From an uncultured Alphaproteobacteria bacterium (GTDB taxonomy: Bacteria > Pseudomonadota > Alphaproteobacteria > Rhodobacterales > Rhodobacteraceae), in assembly GCA_902578545.1 (NCBI GenBank), contig CACHDI010000003.1, positions 62,001-126,000 of the forward strand: DNA of 64,000 nucleotides. Reading direction: 5' to 3'. The notes under the pieces were generated by a model, which was not told the DNA's origin, made no database searches, and saw nothing but the letters and a program-made list of their open reading frames with translations. A program made the position numbers and the translations under genes. Of this stretch, positions 42,832-55,054 are shown one piece after another (position 1 is the stretch's first letter; the number at the start of each line of letters is the position of its first letter).

Positions 42832-44010
42832 CTAAAGTTGTTTATAAGGACTTGTTTTCATTAAAACATCATATTCTTGATTAATAACTTTTTCTTCTTT
42901 ATCCAAATATTCTGAAATCGCACTCGCAAAAGATTTACTGGAAAACCAATGTAAAGAATATACGAAACTTGGCAAGTAACCCCTACTTATTTTGTGTTCT
43001 CCTTGGGCTCCCGCCTCAACTTTTTTGATGCGGTTTTTAAGTGCATAATCTATGGCTTGATAGTAACAAAGTTCATAATGTAAACATGAATGATACTTTG
43101 AACATCCCCAATATCTTCCATATAATGTATCTGCACCAATAAAATTGAGTGCACCAGCAATTGGTGTATCATTTTCTATGGCTAAAAATAATAATATGTT
43201 TTCAGGCATACATTCATTTATTATCTGAAAAAAATCTCTTGTTAAATAAGGTATACCCCACTTCCTATTACCTGTATCTTGATAAAATTTCCAAAAGCTA
43301 TCCCAATGTTTATCTCTAAGTTGAGATCCTGTGAAACTAAAAATGCCATCATTATCTTTAAATAAACTTGTAGCTATTTTTCGCTCTTTTTTTATTGTTT
43401 TACGTTTTCTACTAGATAAGGAATTTAAAAAGTCTTCAAAATTACTAAATCCTTTATTTTCCCAATGGTATTGAAGAGTCTTTCTCTTCAAAAAATTATT
43501 GTCTGAGACTTTCTTTGCTTCAAAAGAAGTACAAAATGTAATGTGGGCAGATGATAATTTATTATTAAGAGCTAAATTAATGATTCCTCTTTCAAGAGCA
43601 TCTCTCCCCTGTTTTTCAAATCCTTTTTTTGTTAGAAACCTTCTTCCTGTTGCCGGAGTAAATGGTACTGCAGATTGTATTTTGGGATAATAATTCCCTC
43701 CAAAATTATTATATGCTTGAGCCCAATTATGGTCAAAAATATACTCTCCTTGAGAATGTCCTTTTAGATACAGTGGCATAACTGCTATTATTTCTTTTTC
43801 AATTTTTACCACTAGGTGGCAGCTATGCCATCCTGTACCTTTTCCAACTGATCCGCTATTTTCCAATGCTGATATGAAGTTATATGTAGTGAAAGGGTCT
43901 ATTATTTTCTCACCTTTGAAAGCCTCAGGACAAGCACAAAGATCCCATTGTTTTTTCTCTATAAGGTTTATGTCATTTATAAATTCAACCTTTACATTTT
44001 TTTTATCCAA
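42832..44010 (-). CDS. FemAB/GNAT-like protein (DUF482 family)
   Basis: 392 residues starting at TTG; AAGGA lies 7 nt upstream inside the end of the GDPD gene. It has PFTPATGRRFLTKKGFEKQ in the middle, HITFCTSFEAKKV, then SSRKRKTIKKER, and a C-terminal GNAT-like fold (DTPIAGALNFIGADTLYGRYWGC, ARGYLPSFVYSLHWF-type). This matches the DUF482/PF04339 proteins annotated as putative peptidoglycan or GNAT acyltransferases, which remain uncharacterised. It sits two bases after GDPD, a conserved alphaproteobacterial order with RidA. It is likely cytoplasmic. Confidence 0.85.
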   Translation of the reverse strand: MDKKNVKVEFINDINLIEKKQWDLCACPEAFKGEKIIDPFTTYNFISALENSGSVGKGTGWHSCHLVVKIEKEIIAVMPLYLKGHSQGEYIFDHNWAQAYNNFGGNYYPKIQSAVPFTPATGRRFLTKKGFEKQGRDALERGIINLALNNKLSSAHITFCTSFEAKKVSDNNFLKRKTLQYHWENKGFSNFEDFLNSLSSRKRKTIKKERKIATSLFKDNDGIFSFTGSQLRDKHWDSFWKFYQDTGNRKWGIPYLTRDFFQIINECMPENILLFLAIENDTPIAGALNFIGADTLYGRYWGCSKYHSCLHYELCYYQAIDYALKNRIKKVEAGAQGEHKISRGYLPSFVYSLHWFSSKSFASAISEYLDKEEKVINQEYDVLMKTSPYKQL

Positions 44011-44011
44011 T

Positions 44012-44800
44012 TTATTTTCCTTGTAATTTATAAATTGGTTTAAAACCTTCGAAGGTTATATTATCACAAAAATTTCTTATTTTTTCTGCATCCAATTCAG
44101 ATTTAATAGTCCAAGTTAAAACTTTTCTATTTTTCCCTTTGTTAAAAACATAAAAATCTTCAGTTAAGTTAGTGTATTTTAGTGATACAAAACTTATCCC
44201 ATTTTTCTGCATCTGAAATTCAGTAACTATTCTTTCAACACTAGAGCTAAAAGTTTTTCTATAATGATCAAATTTTTCTAAAATTATACCTCTATTTATA
44301 TTTGGTAATATTTTTGAAAAATGTGCTATTAGTTTCATATCAAATGACATCAATGCTAAAGGTCCAGAGTAACTACTTAATAATGAATATAGTTCTTTTT
44401 TTATATTTATAAGGTTTTGTGTTTTATTTAGTTTCTTAAATTCAATTAATACAGGAGTATGCCCGTCAATAATACCAAGGATTTCTTCTAAAGTTGGTAA
44501 ATTTTCGTTATTATTTAATTTTAATAGACTTGATTCTCTATAAACAGTGTTTGACAAATATTTATCAACGCCACACAGCCTTTTTAAATAATCGTCATGA
44601 ATCACTACAGGTATATAATCTTTTGTAAATCTAATATCAATTTCTACGCCTAAACCGTTTTGAATTGCATGAATTATGGACCTTCTTGAGTTTTCCGGAC
44701 CTTTCCCCTCTTTAAAAATACCATTACAATCATGGTAACCCCTATGGGCAAAAGGTGAATGAAAAAAACTTTTCGGAAGATGTTTTAAAAGATTAAACAT
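44012..44800 (-). CDS. Glycerophosphodiester phosphodiesterase family protein
   Basis: 262 residues. FAHRGYHD near the N-terminus (catalytic His-Arg), GPENSRRSIIHAIQNGLGVEIDIRFTKDYIPVVIHDD (metal-binding Glu/Asp and catalytic His), and VLIEFKK are the GDPD hallmarks. There is no signal peptide, so it is cytoplasmic. It hydrolyses deacylated phospholipids to glycerol-3-phosphate and an alcohol. It is separated from RidA by two bases and from the FemAB-like gene by one, so it is in an operon. Confidence 0.93.
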   Translation of the reverse strand: MFNLLKHLPKSFFHSPFAHRGYHDCNGIFKEGKGPENSRRSIIHAIQNGLGVEIDIRFTKDYIPVVIHDDYLKRLCGVDKYLSNTVYRESSLLKLNNNENLPTLEEILGIIDGHTPVLIEFKKLNKTQNLINIKKELYSLLSSYSGPLALMSFDMKLIAHFSKILPNINRGIILEKFDHYRKTFSSSVERIVTEFQMQKNGISFVSLKYTNLTEDFYVFNKGKNRKVLTWTIKSELDAEKIRNFCDNITFEGFKPIYKLQGK

Positions 44801-44802
44801 TT

Positions 44803-45261
44803 TCAGGTTAATTCAAATAAACCTTCTACTTCTACAGCCACTCCTAGTGGTAAAGTTGCACCTAGGGCAATTCTCATATGTTTTCCATTTTCACCAAAAA
44901 CACTTACCATTAAATCAGAAACACCATTTACTACTTTAGGATGATCTTCAAAATTATTTGATGAATTAACATATCCGGCAATCCTTATTACTCTTTTGAA
45001 TTTTTGGAAATCTCCATTAATTGCGACATTCAAATGAGCTAGAAGAGAAAGTCCACAATTTTGAGCAGCTTTATACCCTTCTTCTACACTCATATTTTGT
45101 CCAACTACTCCTTTAATCAAACCATTTTCATTAGCGGATATCTGTCCAGAAATAAACAATAATTTATTTGTAATAACATATGGCAAATAATTAGCAGCTG
45201 GTGTTGGTGCTGAAGGCAATTTTAAAGACAAACTACTTAATTTATTTTCTATATTTAGCAT
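44803..45261 (-). CDS. RidA family protein
   Basis: 152 residues. YVITNKLLFISGQISANENG, GQNMSVEEGYKAAQNCGLSLLAHLN and RIAGYVNSSNNFEDHPKVVNGVSDLM match the longer YjgF-like subgroup (about 150 aa) common in alphaproteobacteria. The conserved catalytic Arg of true RidA is replaced in this part of the family, so deaminase activity on enamines is uncertain. It is the first gene of a four-gene operon with GDPD. Confidence 0.9.
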   Translation of the reverse strand: MLNIENKLSSLSLKLPSAPTPAANYLPYVITNKLLFISGQISANENGLIKGVVGQNMSVEEGYKAAQNCGLSLLAHLNVAINGDFQKFKRVIRIAGYVNSSNNFEDHPKVVNGVSDLMVSVFGENGKHMRIALGATLPLGVAVEVEGLFELT

Positions 45262-45378
45262 TTATTTTTACGCAACTTTATTTTATTTGTAATATTCATT
45301 TTGTGTATATATTATTTATTTATCAAATTTAAGTATATTATATTTTATGTTTTATTAATAAAGTAAATAGTAGAAAAA

Positions 45379-46020
45379 TTGAAAATAGATCAAAAAAATT
45401 ATAAAACATTTTTCTCGAAAAGATCCTTTTTCCTTCTTTTCTCTTCGATTTTAATTGTTACACCTATTTTCAGTTTTGATTCTGTAAATGCAAAATCTTC
45501 AAGAATTAAAAACGCTGAGCTTTTATCAAAAAGAATCTTTGATGATATTTTTTACATTATAAATAATAATGAAAGTGATGAGAATAAAAAAAAATCACTT
45601 CTAAATTTATTTGATAGGCATGCTGATGTTCCTATAATAGCAAGAGCAGTATTGGGATCCCCCTGGAGACAACTCAGCCAAATTGAACGTACCAATTTTA
45701 CAAATGCATTTAGACAATATCTCGCCAAAAAATATACAGCCCAATTTTCAGAATTTACAGGAGCAGAAATGCTTATTGAGAGAAGTAGAGATTCTGGTGG
45801 AAAAGCAGGTATTATGGTTGAAACTAGATTACTTATGCCTGGAAGTGCACCGATTAAAGTTGGATGGCAAGTTTCAGATGCAAGTGGTAAATTTAAAATG
45901 ATTGACGTTAAAATTGAAGGTGTCTCTCTTCTTACAACTGAAAGAGGAGAAATTAGAAATCAGTATTCTAAAGAAGGAAGATCTATATCTAAGCTTATAA
46001 ATTCTTTACTTAATTATTAG
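45379..46020 (+). CDS. MlaC/Ttg2D-like periplasmic protein
   Basis: 213 residues starting at TTG. A signal peptide (RSFFLLFSSILIVTPIFSFDSVNA) leads into the Tol_Tol_Ttg2 family pattern: LLNLFDRHADVPIIARAVLGSPWRQLSQIERTNF, FRQYLAKKYTAQFSEFTG, GWQVSDASGKFKMIDVKIEGVSLLTTERGEI. MlaC carries phospholipids between outer and inner membranes. No mlaDEF or mlaA is in the window. Its final 4 bases overlap the convergent PBP gene. Confidence 0.92.
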   Translation: MKIDQKNYKTFFSKRSFFLLFSSILIVTPIFSFDSVNAKSSRIKNAELLSKRIFDDIFYIINNNESDENKKKSLLNLFDRHADVPIIARAVLGSPWRQLSQIERTNFTNAFRQYLAKKYTAQFSEFTGAEMLIERSRDSGGKAGIMVETRLLMPGSAPIKVGWQVSDASGKFKMIDVKIEGVSLLTTERGEIRNQYSKEGRSISKLINSLLNY

Positions 46021-48014
46021 TTGCCAAATAGGGTATCTAATAAAGCTCTTATCATAGATGTATTTTTTTTATATTGTTGAATTAATTTATCATCATCCTT
46101 TCTCTGCCCTGCAATTTTTTCAAATTCCTCGGGTATCAAGTATGGAAGAGATGATGGTGTGTTTTGTTTAATCAATTGTTTTATAATATTTGACCACAAT
46201 TCAGCAGGTAAACCACCACCTGTTACACCTTTTAAGGGAGTATTATTATCATATCCCATCCATATACCACATACGTACTCTGTATTAAAACCTATAAACC
46301 AAGCATCTTTCATTAATTGGCTAGTCCCTGTTTTACCTGCTATGTCCCAACCAGGAATTTTAGCTCTATTGCCAGTACCATTTTCAACCACATCATATAA
46401 CATGTACAATAAAGCGGCAGATGCATTTTGGTCAATGACTTGCATTCCCTCTGACCTATCAGCACTCATTAAAACCCCTTTTTCACCTCTTATTTTCAAA
46501 TCAAACCAGCCTATTGGATTTACTTTTTTCCCACTTGACAGAAAACCAGCGTATGCAGAAGTCAGTTCCAATAAATTAACTTCTGAAGAACCTAATGCAA
46601 CTGCTAATCCTTTACCTATTCTGGAACGTATACCAAAATCATTTGCAATTGCTCTTATTTTTTCGATTCCTATTTCGTTTGCTAATTTAACAGCTACAGT
46701 GTTTATTGAGCCACTAAGTGCTTGATTAAGAGTTACTGGGCCTAAATATTCACCAGTATAGTTTTTTGGACTATAAATTTTTGAACCCTCTATTTCAATC
46801 TCTGTAGGTTCATCAAAAAAAATAGAATTAGGACTATAACCTTGATCTAATGCCGCTGCATATATAAATGGTTTAAATGCTGAACCTGGCTGCCTTAATG
46901 CTTGTACTGCTCTATTAAATTTGTGATTTCCATTCTTAAAATCTCTACCACCTAGCATAGCTCTTACTAAACCATCTTTAGTCATTACAACTACTGCCAA
47001 TTCAGCCTTAGAATCGTCCTTAACATATTTATTAAAAATTTCTTCAGTTGATCTTTCTACAATTTGCTGAATAAGAGGATCGAAAGTTGTATTTATTATA
47101 ATATCTTCAGAAGTAGCTGTTGATAATTCTTTTGGGGTAGAATTCATAATCCAGTTAGCAAAATGACTTCCAATTAACTCGTTTGCCTTATTTGAAAGTT
47201 TAGCTGGGTTTATTTCTGCAATAATTTTATCTTTTTCTGTTATATATCCTTCTTTAAACATAAGATTAAGAACTATGGATGCTCTATCAACAGCCAAGTC
47301 TAAATTTCTTGTAGGTGCAAATCTGGATGGAGCTTTTAAAAGACCAGCTAACATCGCTGATTCTGCCAAATTAACTACTTTTGCAGATTTATTAAAATAT
47401 CTTTGAGAAGCTGCTTCAAATCCAAAAGATCCTGCACCTAAATATACCCGATTTAAATAAACTGATAATATTTCATTTTTCGAATATTTGAGTTCCATCG
47501 CTATGGAAAATGGTATTTCCATTAATTTTCTTGCTAATGTTGCTCTTCTGCATTCTTGCTCAATTTTCTTTTCTGATTGTAATAAGCATAATAATTTGGC
47601 TACTTGTTGAGTTATTGTTGATCCACCATGCCCTTGGAAAGGACCTCTTCCTTCTCTTAAATTAATAATGATAGCCCCTAATATTCCTCTTAATGATATG
47701 CCTATATGTTTATAAAAACCCTTATCCTCAACAGAAATAATTGCTTTTTTTAAAATTGGACTAATGGTTTCAGATCTTAAAGAGCCTTCAAACTGTTTCC
47801 CTCTCCATGCAAATATATCACCGTTTTTATCCAGAAGTGTTACAGATCCCTGATCTCGTGCATCTAAGAGATATTCCATGGGTGGAATTTTAAAATAAAA
47901 GTAGCAAACGATTGTGAAAAAAATTATACAAATAAGAATGATTACTCTTAAGATTGTCCAAATTATTAATTTTCTAATAAAAGTGAATAATTTACTTAAA
48001 ATTTTTATAATCAT
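46017..48014 (-). CDS. Class A penicillin-binding protein (PBP1a type)
   Basis: 665 residues. One N-terminal transmembrane helix (about 17-41). The glycosyltransferase (GT51) domain has catalytic Glu96 in SVEDKGFYKHIG, then GHGGSTITQQVAKLL and RKLMEIPFSIAMELKYSKNEIL. The transpeptidase domain has SxxK at 378-381 (QPGSAFKPF), SGSIN as the SxN motif, and KTGTS near 560. It polymerises and cross-links peptidoglycan. It lacks the large PBP1a insert and is short, closer to the compact alphaproteobacterial forms. Confidence 0.95.
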   Translation of the reverse strand: MIIKILSKLFTFIRKLIIWTILRVIILICIIFFTIVCYFYFKIPPMEYLLDARDQGSVTLLDKNGDIFAWRGKQFEGSLRSETISPILKKAIISVEDKGFYKHIGISLRGILGAIIINLREGRGPFQGHGGSTITQQVAKLLCLLQSEKKIEQECRRATLARKLMEIPFSIAMELKYSKNEILSVYLNRVYLGAGSFGFEAASQRYFNKSAKVVNLAESAMLAGLLKAPSRFAPTRNLDLAVDRASIVLNLMFKEGYITEKDKIIAEINPAKLSNKANELIGSHFANWIMNSTPKELSTATSEDIIINTTFDPLIQQIVERSTEEIFNKYVKDDSKAELAVVVMTKDGLVRAMLGGRDFKNGNHKFNRAVQALRQPGSAFKPFIYAAALDQGYSPNSIFFDEPTEIEIEGSKIYSPKNYTGEYLGPVTLNQALSGSINTVAVKLANEIGIEKIRAIANDFGIRSRIGKGLAVALGSSEVNLLELTSAYAGFLSSGKKVNPIGWFDLKIRGEKGVLMSADRSEGMQVIDQNASAALLYMLYDVVENGTGNRAKIPGWDIAGKTGTSQLMKDAWFIGFNTEYVCGIWMGYDNNTPLKGVTGGGLPAELWSNIIKQLIKQNTPSSLPYLIPEEFEKIAGQRKDDDKLIQQYKKNTSMIRALLDTLFGN

Positions 48015-48246
48015 ACAACTATCAATTTAGTTAGTTTTTAATCGCTTAATAATGATTTTATGCATAAATCAATCCATGAAAATTTAAAATATAAATTTTG
48101 TCCTGCTTAAAAATTATTCAAACCTGATAATCTGTATAAATTTTGCTCATTTTTTGTTAAATTTAGCTCAATTTTATTTAAATAAACTTTGATTCAAATA
48201 TTTTGAAGGTATTTAGTTCATAGATTTTTAAAATTAAGGAGATCTC

Positions 48247-48585
48247 ATGAAATTAATTATTGCAGTAATTAAACCATTTAAGCTTGAGGAAGTTAGGGAA
48301 AAACTAACTGAAATTGGTGTTCAGGGGTTAATGGTTTCAGAAATAAAAGGTTATGGAAGACAAGCAGGACATACAGAAATGTATAGGGGTGCAGAATATG
48401 TTGTAAATTATATTCCAAAGATACGATTAGAATTAGTTGTACCCGACAATAATGTCTCAAAAGCTACTGATATAATCTCAGAAACAGCAAAGACTGGAAA
48501 AATTGGAGACGGAAAGATTTTTGTCTTGAATGTGGAAGATGCAATACGAATTAGAACCGGTGAAACCGGTGATAATGCAATTTAG
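48247..48585 (+). CDS. glnK: P-II nitrogen regulatory protein (GlnK/GlnB)
   Basis: 112 residues. The T-loop GRQAGHTEMYRGAEYVVNYIPK carries the uridylylation Tyr51, and the B-loop TGKIGDGKIFV and C-loop are intact. It is 27 bp ahead of amtB, so GlnK is the better name than GlnB. AAGGAG precedes ATG. It blocks the ammonium channel when nitrogen is plentiful and signals to NtrB and glutamine synthetase adenylyltransferase. I see no sigma-54 element (GG-N10-GC) in the 232-bp upstream spacer, only one GANTC site at 48191-48195. Confidence 0.95.
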   Translation: MKLIIAVIKPFKLEEVREKLTEIGVQGLMVSEIKGYGRQAGHTEMYRGAEYVVNYIPKIRLELVVPDNNVSKATDIISETAKTGKIGDGKIFVLNVEDAIRIRTGETGDNAI

Positions 48586-48612
48586 TAAATTATAATAAGA
48601 ATAGAGGTTTAA

Positions 48613-49956
48613 ATGTTAAGTTTATTTAAAATTTGTGTAAGTGCAATAATCTGCATACTTTCGACTACAACATTGTACGCAGAAGAAGTTAGTTCAGATT
48701 TAGTTTCTGCTCATGGCATATTTGTTTTTAATACATTATTATTTTTAATCGGTGGTTTTTTAGTAATGTGGATGGCTGCTGGTTTTGCTATGCTAGAAGC
48801 AGGATTAGTACGATCCAAAAATGTAACGACGCAGTTGACTAAGAATATTGCCTTATTTTCAATTGCTGCAATTGCATATTTTTTGGTTGGTTTCAATCTT
48901 ATGTATCCAGGAGACTTAGTTGAAGGAAGCTGGCTAATATCAGGATATTTAGGTCCAATCTTTTCACTGACAGGTTTAGAGCCTGTTGGTGCGGCCGTTG
49001 ATCAAATTGGAGACATCAGTTATGCATCTGTTGGTTCAGATTTCTTCTTTCAGCTTATGTTTTGCGCAACTACCGCTTCTATCGTTTCTGGAACCATAGC
49101 TGAAAGAATGAAGTTATGGCCTTTTTTAATCTTCACTGTTTTACTAACTGCATTCTTATATCCAATAGAAGCTTCTTGGCAGTGGGGAGGCGGATGGCTA
49201 TCTGAATTAGGTTTTTCTGACTTCGCTGGTTCCACATTGGTTCATGCCGCAGGCGCTTCTGCTGCTTTGGCTGGTGCAATTGTTCTTGGACCTAGAATTG
49301 GTAAATATAAAGATGATGGTAGTGTAAATCCAATGCCTGGATCAAATATGCCTTTGGCTACATTAGGCACTTTTATATTATGGCTAGGTTGGTTTGGATT
49401 TAATGGAGGCTCCCAACTTGCATTGGGTACTATTGGTGATGCGGCTGATGTCTCTAGAATATTTACAAATACTAATACAGCGGCAGCTGGAGGAGCATTA
49501 GCAGCCCTAATACTTACTCAATTAATGTACAAAAAAATAGATCTTACTATGGTCCTAAATGGTGCACTTGCGGGATTAGTCTCTATTACAGCCGAACCTT
49601 TAGCCCCATCTATTGGTGGAGCTACACTTATAGGAGCAGTTGGTGGAGTAATCGTTGTATTTGCTGTTCCTATGCTTGACAAGCTTAAAATTGACGATGT
49701 TGTTGGAGCTATATCAGTTCATGGAATTGCAGGCATTTGGGGAACTATAGCCGTTGTATTTTCTGGAGGAAGTTTTGGAGCTCAAATAATTGGAACAGTT
49801 TCTATTTGTTTATTCATATTTATTCTCTCTCTGGTTATATGGTATGTATTGGATCTGATAATGGGTATTAGAGTAAGCGAAGAGGATGAAATAACTGGAT
49901 TAGACTCAACAGAGTTGGGTATGGATGCATATCCAGACTTTTCCAAAAGTCAATAA
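48613..49956 (+). CDS. amtB: Ammonium transporter
   Basis: 447 residues: a cleavable signal (CVSAIICILSTTTLYAEE) and eleven membrane helices. VHAAGASAALAG and ISVHGIAGIWGT carry the two pore histidines, and MLEAGLVRSKNV is a typical family block. An extra periplasmic segment before helix 3 resembles the longer marine proteins. It forms a trimeric NH3/NH4+ channel gated by GlnK, which is the gene upstream in the same transcript. A strong terminator follows. Confidence 0.96.
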   Translation: MLSLFKICVSAIICILSTTTLYAEEVSSDLVSAHGIFVFNTLLFLIGGFLVMWMAAGFAMLEAGLVRSKNVTTQLTKNIALFSIAAIAYFLVGFNLMYPGDLVEGSWLISGYLGPIFSLTGLEPVGAAVDQIGDISYASVGSDFFFQLMFCATTASIVSGTIAERMKLWPFLIFTVLLTAFLYPIEASWQWGGGWLSELGFSDFAGSTLVHAAGASAALAGAIVLGPRIGKYKDDGSVNPMPGSNMPLATLGTFILWLGWFGFNGGSQLALGTIGDAADVSRIFTNTNTAAAGGALAALILTQLMYKKIDLTMVLNGALAGLVSITAEPLAPSIGGATLIGAVGGVIVVFAVPMLDKLKIDDVVGAISVHGIAGIWGTIAVVFSGGSFGAQIIGTVSICLFIFILSLVIWYVLDLIMGIRVSEEDEITGLDSTELGMDAYPDFSKSQ

Positions 49957-49978
49957 AATCTAATAGATTTATAATAAA

Positions 49979-50010
49979 AAGGATCATTTTTTATAAATGA
50001 TCCTTTTTTT
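49979..50010 (+). terminator. Rho-independent terminator of glnK-amtB
   Basis: An 11-bp stem (49979-49989 / 49995-50005; AAGGATCATTT / AAATGATCCTT) with a 5-nt loop, followed by seven T. It lies 22 bases after amtB. The remaining spacer to HU (50011-50222) is AT-rich with poly-A tracts and holds nothing else I recognise except a TATA-rich stretch near 50190-50212. Confidence 0.9.
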
Positions 50011-50231
50011 TGGATTGCACCTATATATTTCAAAAAAGACGTAAGACACTAAAATAATCAAATAAATATTATTTAAATTTATTAATAAACTTCGTTTTTT
50101 TAAAAATTTGCAAAAAAAATAAAAAAAAATACAATAAATTAAAATCAATCATTGAATTTACCTACTAAAACATTGTACTTAATAAGTATACATAACATGT
50201 ATATAAAAAGAGTTTAAAAAGGGTGGAAAAT

Positions 50232-50522
50232 ATGACAAATAAACCAATGACAAAAAGTCAACTCGTAGCCAACTTAGCAGAATCTGTTGGTTCAGATAAA
50301 GCTTCTGCAAATAGAATGATAGATGCACTATCTGCTATAATTAGCAAAGAAGTAGCAGCTGGGGGAGCTGTAACTTTACCAGGCATAGGAAAGTTTTCAT
50401 GCAGAGCCCGCCCGGAAAGAATGGTTAGAAACCCGGCTACTGGAGAACAAATGAAAAAACCAGCTGATAGAGTTGTAAAAGTTTCTATAGCTAAAGCATT
50501 GAAGGATGTTATCAATCCTTAA
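50232..50522 (+). CDS. HU family DNA-binding protein
   Basis: About 96 residues. SQLVANLAESVGSDKASANRMIDALSAII, VTLPGIGKFSCRARPERMVRNPATGEQMKKPADRVVKVS and the C-terminal LKDVI are the HU/IHF fold with the beta-arm RxxRNPxTGE. I choose ATG 50232 because AAGGG lies 8 nt before it; the GTG at 50223 falls within that site. It acts as a dimeric nucleoid protein. Confidence 0.94.
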   Translation: MTNKPMTKSQLVANLAESVGSDKASANRMIDALSAIISKEVAAGGAVTLPGIGKFSCRARPERMVRNPATGEQMKKPADRVVKVSIAKALKDVINP

Positions 50523-50533
50523 TTTTATTTAAA

Positions 50534-50567
50534 CCAAAGCCACTTAATACTAAGTGGTTTTGGTTTT
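50534..50567 (+). terminator. Rho-independent terminator of the HU gene
   Basis: A 13-bp stem with one G-T pair (50534-50546 / 50551-50563), a 4-nt loop ATAC, then TTTT. It starts 11 bases after the HU stop and ends 15 bases before the next gene, so that gene must have a promoter overlapping it or depend on read-through. Confidence 0.85.
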
Positions 50568-50582
50568 AACTTTTCCTATATC

Positions 50583-53905
<3,323 letters not shown>

Positions 53906-53932
53906 TCACGCAAATGAAAAATAAAATTATAC

Positions 53933-55039
53933 TTAATTTTTGTTTAATAATACTTTGCTATTATTTTCACTCCAATCTATTGAATATGACTGGATGTTAC
54001 ATGGTAAAATTTCTAAATTTTTTATGTCGGTACCTGTAGCAAATATTTGAGCATTTATGTTAATTAATTGTTGCAAAAAAATTGACAAATTTTCTTTATC
54101 TAAATGGGCTACTATTTCGTCTAAAAGGATAATTGGAGGTTTTCCAAATTTTTTTGAAATAGCTAAGGAACTTAATATGAAAAAAGAAAGTAAAAGTGAT
54201 TTTTGCTCGCCTGTTGAACAATTTTTGGCTTGGATATTTTTAACACTATGGGATACTAACAAATCAGTCTTATGAGGACCAACTAAAGTTCTTTTTGCTT
54301 TTAAATCGGATTGTCTTGATTTCTGAAATTCTTCTAATAATTCTTCACTACTTTTTATAGGTTGAGTATCAAGTTCGATATTTAATATGGGTAAAAATCC
54401 TTGATATTTCATGTTTATTTGCATTTCAATAAGTAATTCAATTACCTCTCTTCTGTATTTATCTATTTGATATCCAATTAATGCTAATTGTTTTTCAACT
54501 GCCAAAAACCATGCCAAATCTTTTTCATTTTCTTTTAAAAGAAGATTTCTTTTTTTCAAAGCTTGTTCGTAAATTATACAATTTTTTGCATGTTTAGGAA
54601 AAAAATTCATTACCAATCTATCTAAAAATCTTCTTCTATCACTTGAACCTCCAATCCATAATCGATCCATTAATGGGGTAATCCAAATTATTTTAAATAG
54701 TTCCGTCAAATAAATCAGTGGTTTTTTCTTCCCATCAATCCTTAAATTTTTTCTTCCCTTATCATCTAAACCTATTTCTATTTCTATTAAGATATTTGAA
54801 ACTTTAAAAATGGAAAATAAATCCCATAATTTTCCACTATTATTTTTTATGAGATCATTAATATTAGCACCTCTTAATCCGCGACCTGGTGAAAATAAAG
54901 ATATAGCCTCTAATATATTTGTTTTTCCAACACCATTAGGACCAGAAAAGTAAATAAAATGTGAATAAAAATCTAAATCTAAACTCTTATGAGAGCGAAA
55001 ATTCCTCAATTTTAACTTTTTTAAATTAAGATTATTCAC
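53933..55039 (-). CDS. recF: DNA replication and repair protein RecF
   Basis: 368 residues starting at GTG. KLRNFRSHKSLDLDF, Walker A GPNGVGKTNILEAIS, LVGPHKTDL, the signature STGEQKSLLLSFFI and Walker B PIILLDEIVAHLD are present. RecF loads RecA at gaps through RecOR. It lies 15 bp after dnaN. Confidence 0.97.
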   Translation of the reverse strand: MNNLNLKKLKLRNFRSHKSLDLDFYSHFIYFSGPNGVGKTNILEAISLFSPGRGLRGANINDLIKNNSGKLWDLFSIFKVSNILIEIEIGLDDKGRKNLRIDGKKKPLIYLTELFKIIWITPLMDRLWIGGSSDRRRFLDRLVMNFFPKHAKNCIIYEQALKKRNLLLKENEKDLAWFLAVEKQLALIGYQIDKYRREVIELLIEMQINMKYQGFLPILNIELDTQPIKSSEELLEEFQKSRQSDLKAKRTLVGPHKTDLLVSHSVKNIQAKNCSTGEQKSLLLSFFILSSLAISKKFGKPPIILLDEIVAHLDKENLSIFLQQLININAQIFATGTDIKNLEILPCNIQSYSIDWSENNSKVLLNKN

Positions 55040-55054
55040 TAGTTTTTAAAACTT

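Noticed and set aside
46159-46725. A 188-aa plus-strand open frame
   Set aside because: Antisense to the transpeptidase domain of the PBP, whose catalytic motifs are intact on the minus strand.
48015-48246. Sigma-54 promoter for glnK-amtB
   Set aside because: No GG-N10-GC element is visible in the spacer; regulation of nitrogen genes here may use another route.
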